This document shows positions 8,891-16,234 of a DNA stretch of 64,000 bases, in pieces. The translations under genes were made by a program, and so were the position numbers. Source of the DNA: Gemmatimonadota bacterium (GTDB taxonomy: Bacteria > Gemmatimonadota > Gemmatimonadetes > Gemmatimonadales > Gemmatimonadaceae); contig PMEM01000013.1 of the NCBI GenBank assembly GCA_003155795.1, positions 103,974 through 167,973 of the forward strand, in the 5' to 3' direction. Positions within the stretch are counted from its first letter, which is position 1. The number at the start of each line of letters is the position of its first letter. The notes under the pieces were generated by a model that was not told the DNA's origin, searched no databases, and saw only the letters and a program-made list of their open reading frames with translations.

Positions 8891-10003
8891 ATGCGCTTTA
8901 CGATCTCTCGTGAGAAGCTTCAGGAAGGCCTCAATGCCGTCTCGGCGAGCATTCCCACGAAGACCACTCTCCCGGTCCTGGCGAATATCCTCGTCGAGAC
9001 CACTGACCGCGGCATCAGGCTGTCGGGAACTGATCTTGATATAGCCGTGAGTACCGAAGTCACTGCGGATGTCGAAGCACCTGGTGCTGTGACAATTCCG
9101 GCTAAGAAACTCAGTGAACTCGCGCGCGAACTTCCACCAGCTCCCGTGAAGATCGCAGCACTTGGTGAACAGCGCATTACGCTCGAGTGCGGCAGATCCA
9201 AATTCAAGTTGCTTGGCTTGCCACGCGATGAATTCCCTACGTTCCCAGTCGTTCGATTCAACGAGAGTTGGAGGATCAAGTCCGGCGATCTTCAGAAGCT
9301 CATCGGCGCCACCGTGTTTGCTGTATCGACAGAGGAAAGCAGACCAATTCTGAATGGTGTGTTGTGGGAGCTTCGTCCGGAGCAGATGCGGATGGTTGCG
9401 ACCAACGGACACCGACTCGCAAAGATGGAAATTCCGATCGTTGCGACTAACGCGCCGGCAAGTGATCTGATTGTGCCACCGAAAGCACTCGAGCAAGTAC
9501 GTCGGCTATTCCCTGCTGAAGAAGAACTTGAGGTCGCTCGTGGTGAGAACCACATCGGTTTCCGATCACCGCTCACCGCTGTCTACACGCGACTGATCGA
9601 AGGGCCTTATCCGAACTATGACCAGGTAATCCCGCGCGACAACGACAAGTACGCAATCGCGGACAAGACAGCGTTGATCAGTGCGCTCAAGAGAATGTCT
9701 GTCATCGCGAGTGATCAAACGCACCGCATTCGGATGGCCTTCAACTCGGGAATGCTGAAGTTCAGTGTGACGACGCCAGATCTCGGTGAAGCTCAGGACG
9801 AGCTGCCGATTCGATACAACGGGGACCCGCTCGAAATCGGGTTCAACGCCAGCTACTTGCTGGAGATACTGCGGTACATGCCAACCGATGAAGTCAGGCT
9901 CACATTCAAGGCGCCAGAGCGCGCCGCCACGATGGAGCCAGAAGGCTGGACGGATTCGGCGACTTACATGTGCCTGGTGATGCCACTCCGCCTGATGGAC
10001 TAG
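8891..10003 (+). CDS. dnaN: DNA polymerase III beta subunit (sliding clamp)
   Basis: DnaN is the ring-shaped processivity clamp for DNA polymerase III. The 370-residue length fits three clamp domains. The start MRFTISREKLQEGLNAVSASIPTK and the internal IPAKKLSELARELP, NGHRLAKM and EGPYPNYDQVIP blocks are typical, and the protein ends with the usual YMCLVMPLRLMD tail. It follows dnaA after the putative origin and converges on a lipoprotein gene with only 15 bases between the stops. Confidence 0.99.
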   Translation: MRFTISREKLQEGLNAVSASIPTKTTLPVLANILVETTDRGIRLSGTDLDIAVSTEVTADVEAPGAVTIPAKKLSELARELPPAPVKIAALGEQRITLECGRSKFKLLGLPRDEFPTFPVVRFNESWRIKSGDLQKLIGATVFAVSTEESRPILNGVLWELRPEQMRMVATNGHRLAKMEIPIVATNAPASDLIVPPKALEQVRRLFPAEEELEVARGENHIGFRSPLTAVYTRLIEGPYPNYDQVIPRDNDKYAIADKTALISALKRMSVIASDQTHRIRMAFNSGMLKFSVTTPDLGEAQDELPIRYNGDPLEIGFNASYLLEILRYMPTDEVRLTFKAPERAATMEPEGWTDSATYMCLVMPLRLMD

Positions 10004-10022
10004 GCTCGTTACCGAGCGCTAG
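10000..10022. terminator. Short hairpin shared by the dnaN and lipoprotein stops
   Basis: A palindromic stretch with arms CTAGGCTCG and CGAGC-G-CTAG around a TTAC loop covers both convergent stop codons. There is no T-run on either side, so it is at best a weak bidirectional terminator. Confidence 0.3.
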
Positions 10023-10816
10023 TGAAAACCGGCGAGCGATATTGATTCCGTTACGTTCTGGAGGAATCGCTCGAGCCGTCCCGACGTAGTGACGTTGACG
10101 AGTGTTGATTGAGTTCCGCGCAGCATCACCAGACGGCCAGTGTTTGGATCCAGGAACGCGTGCGATAAACCGGTTCCTGTTGCAGTAACCAGGATTCGAT
10201 GCTGACCACTCGATCCTTCACCAGTTGCTGAGATCGAATCCGCGCGCTGGATCTGCAGCACTCGCGTGCTGTTGATCGTTGTGTCACCAGTAACTGTGTA
10301 ATTACTAATTACTGTTGACGCGGCTGGTATCATTCCCCGACACCCGGTTGTAGTTGTCGAGTCACGCCACGTCGCACCGGCTTGCAGCGCATTTGGAATC
10401 CTTGGAAGCAGCTGTTGAGCTCGGAGGATCAATGCTGCTGTGGGATCGCAAGCCGGCGAAGTAGCTGGTGGTGGGTCCATTACCTGTACGTCACCAGATC
10501 CAGAAATTGAGATCGTTGCCGTTTGGTGCGACTGGGGCAACGGCTGCTTTTGGCTTGTGTCAGATGCAGGAGCGATGGTCCCGTCTGTTTGCATCGCGTA
10601 GGTGTAGGTACCTGGGGCGTACGTGAAATTCCAGGATCCGGACAACCTTGCAAGTGGCGGGGTTGGTAGAGCAGTTGGTGGTGGCGGAACGGGCTGTGTT
10701 GGCTTCGTGGCGGGAATGTTCGCTGGTGTTGGTGGTACAACAGGTGGGACAGCTGCGCACGCCATCGTGATGAGCACAACGCATGGTCCAGCCACAAAGC
10801 CAGTCAGTTTCGTCAT
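10019..10816 (-). CDS. Putative lipoprotein with Pro-rich linker
   Basis: 265 residues from the ATG at 10816. The N-terminus is a signal peptide ending in ITMACAAV, where Cys is a plausible lipidation site although the lipobox is not ideal. A proline-rich spacer (PPVVPPTPANIPATKPTQPV) follows, then a beta-rich domain with a WNFTYAPGTYTYAM strand and a C-terminal part with DPNTGRLVMLRGTQSTLVN. I do not recognise the family. An AAGG ribosome site sits four bases before the start. The gene begins only 17 bases after the 3' end of rnpB on the same strand, with no terminator between, so its mRNA may be made by read-through. Confidence 0.7.
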   Translation of the reverse strand: MTKLTGFVAGPCVVLITMACAAVPPVVPPTPANIPATKPTQPVPPPPTALPTPPLARLSGSWNFTYAPGTYTYAMQTDGTIAPASDTSQKQPLPQSHQTATISISGSGDVQVMDPPPATSPACDPTAALILRAQQLLPRIPNALQAGATWRDSTTTTGCRGMIPAASTVISNYTVTGDTTINSTRVLQIQRADSISATGEGSSGQHRILVTATGTGLSHAFLDPNTGRLVMLRGTQSTLVNVTTSGRLERFLQNVTESISLAGFH

Positions 10817-10833
10817 CGTACCTTGGAGAGAGA

Positions 10834-11225
10834 GGTGCCACCGGCCTATAAGCCGGGTTCTGTACACCAGATCTTTCGATCTGGTGTGACGATCATTTCT
10901 CTCGACGTGCAGTCGCCTGCACGTTCCAGCAGCCTACCCGCGGTGTCTTTGTCAGGGTGGACGCCCCTCACCGCCTATTTGGCCTTGCTCCCACTGGGGT
11001 TTGCCGAGCCACGTGTGTTACCACACGTGCGGTGAGCTCTTACCTCACCATTTCACCCTTACCAGTGGTTGCCCACTGGCGGTTTGCTTTCTGTTGCACT
11101 TTCCGTCACTCAGCGTTTGACCGCCTCGTGCCCAGGCGTTACCTGGCAGTGTGTCCATGGAGCCCGGACTTTCCTCGGAATAGTACCACGAGGATACTAT
11201 TTCGCGACCGTCCAGCCGGTGGCAC
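10834..11225 (-). ncRNA. rnpB: RNase P RNA (bacterial type A)
   Basis: About 390 bases, transcribed leftward. The ends pair as helix P1: 5' GTGCCACCGG with 3' CCGGTGGCAC. The conserved core is clear: GAGGAAAGTCCGGGCTCC near the 5' end, ACAGAAAGCAAACCGCC and GGTAAGGGTGAAATGGTG in the middle, and AGAACCCGGCTTATAGGCC near the 3' end. It is the catalytic RNA that removes tRNA 5' leaders; its protein cofactor RnpA is encoded at 6474-6791. The exact ends are set by the P1 pairing and may be off by a few bases. Confidence 0.96.
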
Positions 11226-11231
11226 TTCTGG

Positions 11232-11259
11232 AATCTAATGTCACGTTGATACGAAGCAA
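11232..11259 (-). promoter_or_regulatory. Candidate sigma-70 promoter of rnpB
   Basis: Reading leftward, TTGCTT (11254-11259) and TAGATT (11232-11237) are separated by 16 bases and the second box ends six or seven bases before the mapped 5' end of rnpB. Spacing and position fit a housekeeping promoter. Confidence 0.5.
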
Positions 11260-11399
11260 TCAGATCAATCATGGGGACCGACCGATCCTGGCAATGATGC
11301 CGTGATGATGTAACGATGATGCCCCGGTGATTGGCGGATCTATGCTGATGTCGCAAACGCGTACTGATTTGCTTCACCATCAGCTAGAAGGGTACATCG

Positions 11400-12296
11400 A
11401 TGCTAGAGAACGAAACTCGTCCGGTGCACACAACTGCTGTTCCAGCTCGACCACCCGTAATTGCCACTGTGCTTACGCCATTGGAGCGTGTAAGGGTGGA
11501 TGTTGCTGCGGAGGGGGTTTTTGAAGTGATCCACCGCGGTTCCGTGGAGGAACTGAATGACGATGTCCGATTGGAGCAAGTAGATGCCGTGATCGTTTCT
11601 GTTGCCAGGTACGATACCGGGAGTACTGCACGAATGGCGGCGATGGTTCGGGAGTTTCCTACAATTCCGACATTCGCACTGCTCACGGATGTGCAGCGAT
11701 CGACGCCACATTCCGTTCTTGAGCTTGGCCGAGTGGGAGTTCGTACCTTGATTGACGCAAGGTCGCCATCCGGCTGGTCGGCATTGCGGGAACTTTTGTC
11801 GCACGAGCGACCCACCGACGTTCAACGACAGATGCTGGGTGCACTCAACATCGATCTGACTGGCGTGGCACCAGATTGTTGGAAGTTCTTCGAGCTGTTG
11901 TTCACTCACAAGCCGTACATCGTGAATGTCAGACAGATGGGGCGGTATCTCAACGTATTGCCGGGGACGTTGATGAGTCGGTTCTACCGCGCGAACCTTC
12001 CGTCACCCAAGCGCTACATCGACGTCGGACGTCTGGTTCGTGCGGCAAGACTTCTGGAGAATGCCGGTTTGTCAGTCACGAGTGTTGCGCGCAAGCTGGA
12101 TTACTCATCGCCGCAGGCGTTCAGTCGGCACGTGCGGTGTGTACTCGGAATGTCGCCTGTAAGATTTCGGGAGGCGTATGATGGTGGAATGATGCTGTGC
12201 AAATTCCGCGAGGAGCTGATTCTGCCGCATTTGCCTACGTTGCGCACATTTCGTCCTGCTACAGCTCAGCCCGGGTGGATTTCGAAATCTGCCTGA
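11400..12296 (+). CDS. AraC-type HTH protein with pseudo-receiver N-terminus
   Basis: 298 residues. The C-terminal third is an AraC/XylS DNA-binding domain: RYIDVGRLVRAARLLENAG, SVTSVARKLDYSSPQAFSRH and LGMSPVRFRE carry the two helix-turn-helix units. The N-terminal 130 residues alternate strands and helices as in a response-regulator receiver (DAVIVSVARYDTG, IPTFALLTD), but the phosphoacceptor Asp and the acidic pair are not evident. It is therefore probably a phosphorylation-independent regulator; its targets are unknown. It is transcribed divergently from rnpB and converges on pyrE. Confidence 0.8.
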   Translation: MLENETRPVHTTAVPARPPVIATVLTPLERVRVDVAAEGVFEVIHRGSVEELNDDVRLEQVDAVIVSVARYDTGSTARMAAMVREFPTIPTFALLTDVQRSTPHSVLELGRVGVRTLIDARSPSGWSALRELLSHERPTDVQRQMLGALNIDLTGVAPDCWKFFELLFTHKPYIVNVRQMGRYLNVLPGTLMSRFYRANLPSPKRYIDVGRLVRAARLLENAGLSVTSVARKLDYSSPQAFSRHVRCVLGMSPVRFREAYDGGMMLCKFREELILPHLPTLRTFRPATAQPGWISKSA

Positions 12297-12307
12297 CTGT
12301 CTAGCGT

Positions 12308-12862
12308 TTATTTTATTCGCGGGATAATCTCTGCTGCCGTGGCAAGTGACCGAACGCTGTAACCTTCGGTCTCGATTCGCTCCTTCCCGCCTTCCTCGCG
12401 ATCCACTAGCGAAAGGACACCAATTACGGAAGCTCCCGCGCTCTGGATTGCATGTATCGCCTTGAGTGCGGAGCCTCCGGTTGTGATCACATCCTCGATG
12501 ACCACTACCCGATCTGATGGCAGGAATGGCCCCTCGATCAACTTGCCGGTCCCGTGGGTTTTGGCCTCTTTGCGGACCGTAAACGCGCGTACGGGGGTTT
12601 CAGCCAGCGCGCTTGCGTAGGCGATGGCGTAGGAAATCGGATCAGCGCCAAGTGTGAGACCCCCTACGGAATCAGCCTTCCAGCCCGCGAGCCTCAGTTC
12701 GCCGAGGGCGAGTGGTCCGATCAAGGCGAGCCCTTCAGGGCTCATAGCCGTCATCCTGGCGTCGATGTACAGGTTTGAGCGAGCGCCAGATGCTAGAGTA
12801 AATTCCCCGGTACGTGCGGATCGTGTGGCGAGGAGTTCCACCAATTGCTCATGCTTCGTCAT
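12308..12862 (-). CDS. pyrE: Orotate phosphoribosyltransferase
   Basis: PyrE converts orotate and PRPP to OMP in pyrimidine synthesis. It has 184 residues from the preferred ATG at 12862 (MTKHEQLVELL); an upstream in-frame start would add seven residues (12883). The PRPP-binding loop VVVIEDVITTGGS is complete, as are the substrate segments FTLASGARSNLYIDAR and VRKEAKTHGTG. It stands alone, not with other pyr genes, and converges on the AraC-type gene with only 11 bases between them. Confidence 0.96.
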   Translation of the reverse strand: MTKHEQLVELLATRSARTGEFTLASGARSNLYIDARMTAMSPEGLALIGPLALGELRLAGWKADSVGGLTLGADPISYAIAYASALAETPVRAFTVRKEAKTHGTGKLIEGPFLPSDRVVVIEDVITTGGSALKAIHAIQSAGASVIGVLSLVDREEGGKERIETEGYSVRSLATAAEIIPRIK

Positions 12863-12910
12863 GCGCGAAAAATATACACGCATCCAACTCGGTTTCTGTG
12901 AATTGAATCA

Positions 12911-13837
12911 GTGTTAGATCAACTGCCTGCTGGCCTTGGCTGGGTTCTCGTCGGTGTTGGGGCGATCGTCTTCGTTTATGTGGTGCGACGGTTCCGGATG
13001 CAGGCGCGCCGTCTTCAGGAGCGCTCCAGAGAGCTGGAGCACCTATCGACGGAGTTGATCAGAGTCAACAAGATGAAGAGCGAGTTCCTGGCCAACGTAT
13101 CGCACGAACTGCGTACGCCTCTGAACGCTATTGTCGGATTCGTAGATTTGTTGCGCGAGGGAGTCTACGGGGAACTCACGCCGAAGCAGGCAGGTCCCGT
13201 TGAAAGAATCGAAGCTTCCGCGACTCATCTGCGGCATCTTGTCGATCAGATCCTGGATCTTGCAAAGATGGCTGCCGGCCGACTTGAAGTGCACTCCGAG
13301 CCAATCGACTTGCATCCGTTCATTCTTGACATCGCCAGCGAGATCGAACCGTTAGTCACGGAAAGGAAACTCTATCTCTCTCTGGCTCTGAGCAGCGGTC
13401 TTCCGCGCGTACGTACAGACGCGACACACTTGCGTCAGATCATACTCAATCTGCTTGGTAACGCTGTCAAGTACACCAACTCGGGGACGATCTCGGTACG
13501 CGCACGGAGTGTGCCTGGGACAGATCCCGTTCTGCCGGGTCTTATCAAACCTTCTCAGGATACAACTGCGGCGACTGTTCGGCCCTGGATTGCGATTCAG
13601 GTTGCCGATACGGGGATCGGTATCAGCAAGAACGATCAGTCCCGAGTGTTCGAGGAGTTTGAACAGATCGACGCAGGGTCTCGCGGCGATTCCATGAATC
13701 GCGGTACGGGGCTTGGCCTCCCAATATCACGCAGGCTAGCGCGACTGCTTGGGGGTGACGTTACCGTCGAGAGTGAATTGGGGAAGGGCTCAACGTTTAC
13801 GGTCTGGCTGCCTGGAGAACCGGCGCAGCAAGCGTGA
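12911..13837 (+). CDS. Membrane-anchored sensor histidine kinase
   Basis: 308 residues from GTG 12911. One membrane helix (LGWVLVGVGAIVFVYVV) leads into a coiled coil and a HisKA domain with the phospho-His in FLANVSHELRTPLNAIVGF. The ATP-binding domain has N box LNLLGNAVKYTN, G1 VADTGIGIS and G2 GTGLGLPISRRLARLLGG. There is no periplasmic or PAS sensor domain, and no response-regulator gene adjoins it, so it is an orphan kinase. Its 3' end overlaps the opposing Ser/Thr kinase gene by 48 bases. Confidence 0.93.
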   Translation: MLDQLPAGLGWVLVGVGAIVFVYVVRRFRMQARRLQERSRELEHLSTELIRVNKMKSEFLANVSHELRTPLNAIVGFVDLLREGVYGELTPKQAGPVERIEASATHLRHLVDQILDLAKMAAGRLEVHSEPIDLHPFILDIASEIEPLVTERKLYLSLALSSGLPRVRTDATHLRQIILNLLGNAVKYTNSGTISVRARSVPGTDPVLPGLIKPSQDTTAATVRPWIAIQVADTGIGISKNDQSRVFEEFEQIDAGSRGDSMNRGTGLGLPISRRLARLLGGDVTVESELGKGSTFTVWLPGEPAQQA

Positions 13838-14707
13838 TATCGTGCTCTTTTGTTCCACGGGGAGTGCAAGGGTGCGCTCAAGCTCAACCGCGAACTCCAT
13901 GACGCTCGGGTAACGATCCTTTGGCTGTCTTGCCAATCCGCGCATGGCAACTTCTTCGACTTCTGGCCGGAATTCGAGATCTTCGCTCGCCTGGCTCAAT
14001 GGTATCGGTGGCATGGTAAGCAGCTGGGTAAACATCTCGCGTGGCTGCTTGGCCGTGTACGGGTGGCACCCTGTGAGCAGGAAGTACGCAATGGTCGCGA
14101 GTGAGTACTGGTCGGCTGCTGGCGTAACCAGCTCTCCGGATAGCGCCTCAGGGGCGACGTACATCAATGTGCCTACGAAGAATCCGGCACGTGTCAATCT
14201 CTCGTCTGCCGGCGCCGTCGTATCAGTCGCGATTCCAAAATCCAGCAATTTCACTGTACGCGTTACCGGATCGTACATGACGTTGTCGGGCTTCAGGTCC
14301 CGATGAACAATATTCTGGCAGTGTGCTGCTTCGACGGCGGCTGCAATCTGAACGATTATCGTCGCCGCTTCAGCAGGCTCGAGATGACCCTTGGTCTTGG
14401 CGTACCGTTCAAGGAGTTCACCGGGCGCCCACTCGATTGCGAGGAAAGGAATTCCTCCTTCGGCTTCTCCAGTCTCAATGGTGTGGACCACATTTATGTG
14501 TTCTACACGAGCACCGAATTTTGCCTCACGGACAAACCGTGTTACTGCGGTGGCATCCTGCCGCAGTCGCTCACGCAGGACCTTGAGCGCTACTCGGCCG
14601 TGTTCGGGATGGTGGGCGTCGTAAACGGCAGACGTACCTCCCTCCCCGACCTCTCTGTCGATCGCATAGCCGGCGATCGTAGTTCCAACAAGATTCTCTC
14701 GTGGCAC
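13790..14707 (-). CDS. Ser/Thr protein kinase (Hanks type)
   Basis: 305 residues, essentially a bare kinase domain. All catalytic motifs are intact: Gly-rich loop GEGGTSAVY, ATP-orienting Lys in VALKVL, HRDLKPDNVMYD, LDFGIA and the APE-type MYVAPEALSG. The C-terminal about 35 residues are basic (RLLRRFSRQPDRKR), with no transmembrane helix or PASTA domain, so it should be cytoplasmic. It is convergent with the histidine kinase gene and overlaps its end. The substrate is unknown. Confidence 0.95.
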   Translation of the reverse strand: MPRENLVGTTIAGYAIDREVGEGGTSAVYDAHHPEHGRVALKVLRERLRQDATAVTRFVREAKFGARVEHINVVHTIETGEAEGGIPFLAIEWAPGELLERYAKTKGHLEPAEAATIIVQIAAAVEAAHCQNIVHRDLKPDNVMYDPVTRTVKLLDFGIATDTTAPADERLTRAGFFVGTLMYVAPEALSGELVTPAADQYSLATIAYFLLTGCHPYTAKQPREMFTQLLTMPPIPLSQASEDLEFRPEVEEVAMRGLARQPKDRYPSVMEFAVELERTLALPVEQKSTISRLLRRFSRQPDRKR

Positions 14708-14756
14708 TCGGCGAACCTAATGCTAAATGGACGGTAAGGACAGGGGCACCAGCGTA

Positions 14757-14762
14757 TATAAT
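14757..14762 (+). promoter_or_regulatory. TATAAT -10-like element upstream of the GWxTD gene
   Basis: TATAAT occurs in the 117-base gap between the divergent kinase and GWxTD genes, about 60 bases before the proposed ATG. No good -35 box is seen, so the call is weak. Confidence 0.3.
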
Positions 14763-14824
14763 ACCTAATGCTCCGAGAACGCATTCGCTGACCCTTGACC
14801 CTGGACCAGTGCATGAGGTTGATA

Positions 14825-16234
14825 ATGTTTAGATGGTTTTCCTTGGGGCTGGTCGCGGCTCTCTTTGCGTGCGCTTCCGGGAATGCGGGTTCGGGATCTA
14901 CTCCGGATGGCTCTCTCCGGCCCTATGGTTCCCAACGTACGACGGCAACTGCTGGTGCTACCGACCAGTTCGCGGAGATTTACGATCAGATGGGCCTGGC
15001 GGCTTCTGGTCCTCCCCTGTTTTTCGTGGGAGATGTATCCTATTTCGCTACCCAGTCTCCGGATACAACGCTTGTTGTCGTAGGTCTGTCTCTGCCCAAC
15101 AAAGGGTTGGTATTCAAACGGGAAGAATCTGGCAGCTATTCGGCGAGCTATGCTGTGGATCTGTCACTTGCCAGGAGCGGCGGACTTGCAACTCAGGCGT
15201 ATGACAGCGAGTCGGTCCGGGTTACGGCCTTCAAGGAAACATCACGTACCGATGAGAGCGTGATTTACAAGCGCTCACTTAGAGCTGCGCCGGGGATGTA
15301 CGCGCTGAACTATGTTGTCCGCGACGGGAACAGCCAGCGAGGCGCCGGACACACTCTTTCGATCACCGTTCCACGCTTATCGTCGTCCGGGCTTTCGACC
15401 CCGGAGCCTGTATATGAGGCGAAGCCGAGGACGCACCTTGATTCGGTCCCAAGCTATCTGCCAGCGCCTCGTGCCTCTTACGTATTTGGTGTCGACGATT
15501 CCGCGTCCATCTACCTGGAATCGTATGACCCGGCGAAACCAGTCATCCTGCAACTTCGTACACCCGATGGTAAGGTTGCATGGGAGGGGACCAGGTCGTT
15601 TGCAGCTGGGAACCCGAAGATCGGGTCAGGCCTGCTGACCGTCCCACTACTCCACTCGGATGTCGGAGTGGGCACCATACTCGCGACGCAAGCCGGTTCT
15701 GCAGACACGATGGGTACACGGATCTTCGTTGGCTTCGGTCCGGATCTGCCAGTGCTTTCCTTCAAGGATATGCTGGGATATCTCCGTTTCTTCCGGGCGC
15801 GGAGCAAACTCGCGCTGCTGTACAGCGCGACGGCGGAGAATCGAGGCGCTCGCTGGTCAGAGTTTCTTAGGGAGACTGATCCCAACCCAAACACACCGCA
15901 GAACGAAGCTCTCGATGCGTATTTCAGCCGCATACGCGAAGCGAACTCGCTGTTTGTAACGGATTCCCCGCCGGGCTGGTTGTCGGATCGTGGCATGGTG
16001 TATGTGACACTTGGCGCACCCACCAATTCATACGAGGACTATGCATTGATGTACGCAGGTGGTATCGCAGCACCAGGCGAGGTGCCCAATCGCGTAAGGG
16101 TACTCGTGTGGGAATATTCCCAGTACCAGGCCAGCATCATCTTCTATGATCCAAATGACATCCGTCAGTGGCGCCTTACCAGGCAGAGCATGTCGCAGTT
16201 TCAATCCTTACTTGTACGGGTGACGGATCGTTGA
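14825..16234 (+). CDS. GWxTD-domain lipoprotein
   Basis: 469 residues from the ATG at 14825 (MFRWFSLGLVAALFAC); earlier in-frame ATGs would add up to ten residues. The signal ends in LFAC, a fair lipobox. A beta-rich middle with an immunoglobulin-like feel follows. The C-terminal about 160 residues are a GWxTD domain: PPGWLSDRGMVYVTLGAP and VRVLVWEYSQYQASIIFYD. The usual Thr of GWxTD is Ser here. The function of the family is not established; it is common in Gemmatimonadota, Acidobacteriota and Bacteroidota. The stop overlaps the polA ATG by one base (TGATG). Confidence 0.85.
   Translation: MFRWFSLGLVAALFACASGNAGSGSTPDGSLRPYGSQRTTATAGATDQFAEIYDQMGLAASGPPLFFVGDVSYFATQSPDTTLVVVGLSLPNKGLVFKREESGSYSASYAVDLSLARSGGLATQAYDSESVRVTAFKETSRTDESVIYKRSLRAAPGMYALNYVVRDGNSQRGAGHTLSITVPRLSSSGLSTPEPVYEAKPRTHLDSVPSYLPAPRASYVFGVDDSASIYLESYDPAKPVILQLRTPDGKVAWEGTRSFAAGNPKIGSGLLTVPLLHSDVGVGTILATQAGSADTMGTRIFVGFGPDLPVLSFKDMLGYLRFFRARSKLALLYSATAENRGARWSEFLRETDPNPNTPQNEALDAYFSRIREANSLFVTDSPPGWLSDRGMVYVTLGAPTNSYEDYALMYAGGIAAPGEVPNRVRVLVWEYSQYQASIIFYDPNDIRQWRLTRQSMSQFQSLLVRVTDR

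Noticed and set aside
13851..13866. TGTTCCACGGGGAGTG near the kinase overlap as a parS site
   Set aside because: Centre and one arm differ (12 of 16), and the bases are explained by Ser/Thr kinase codons.
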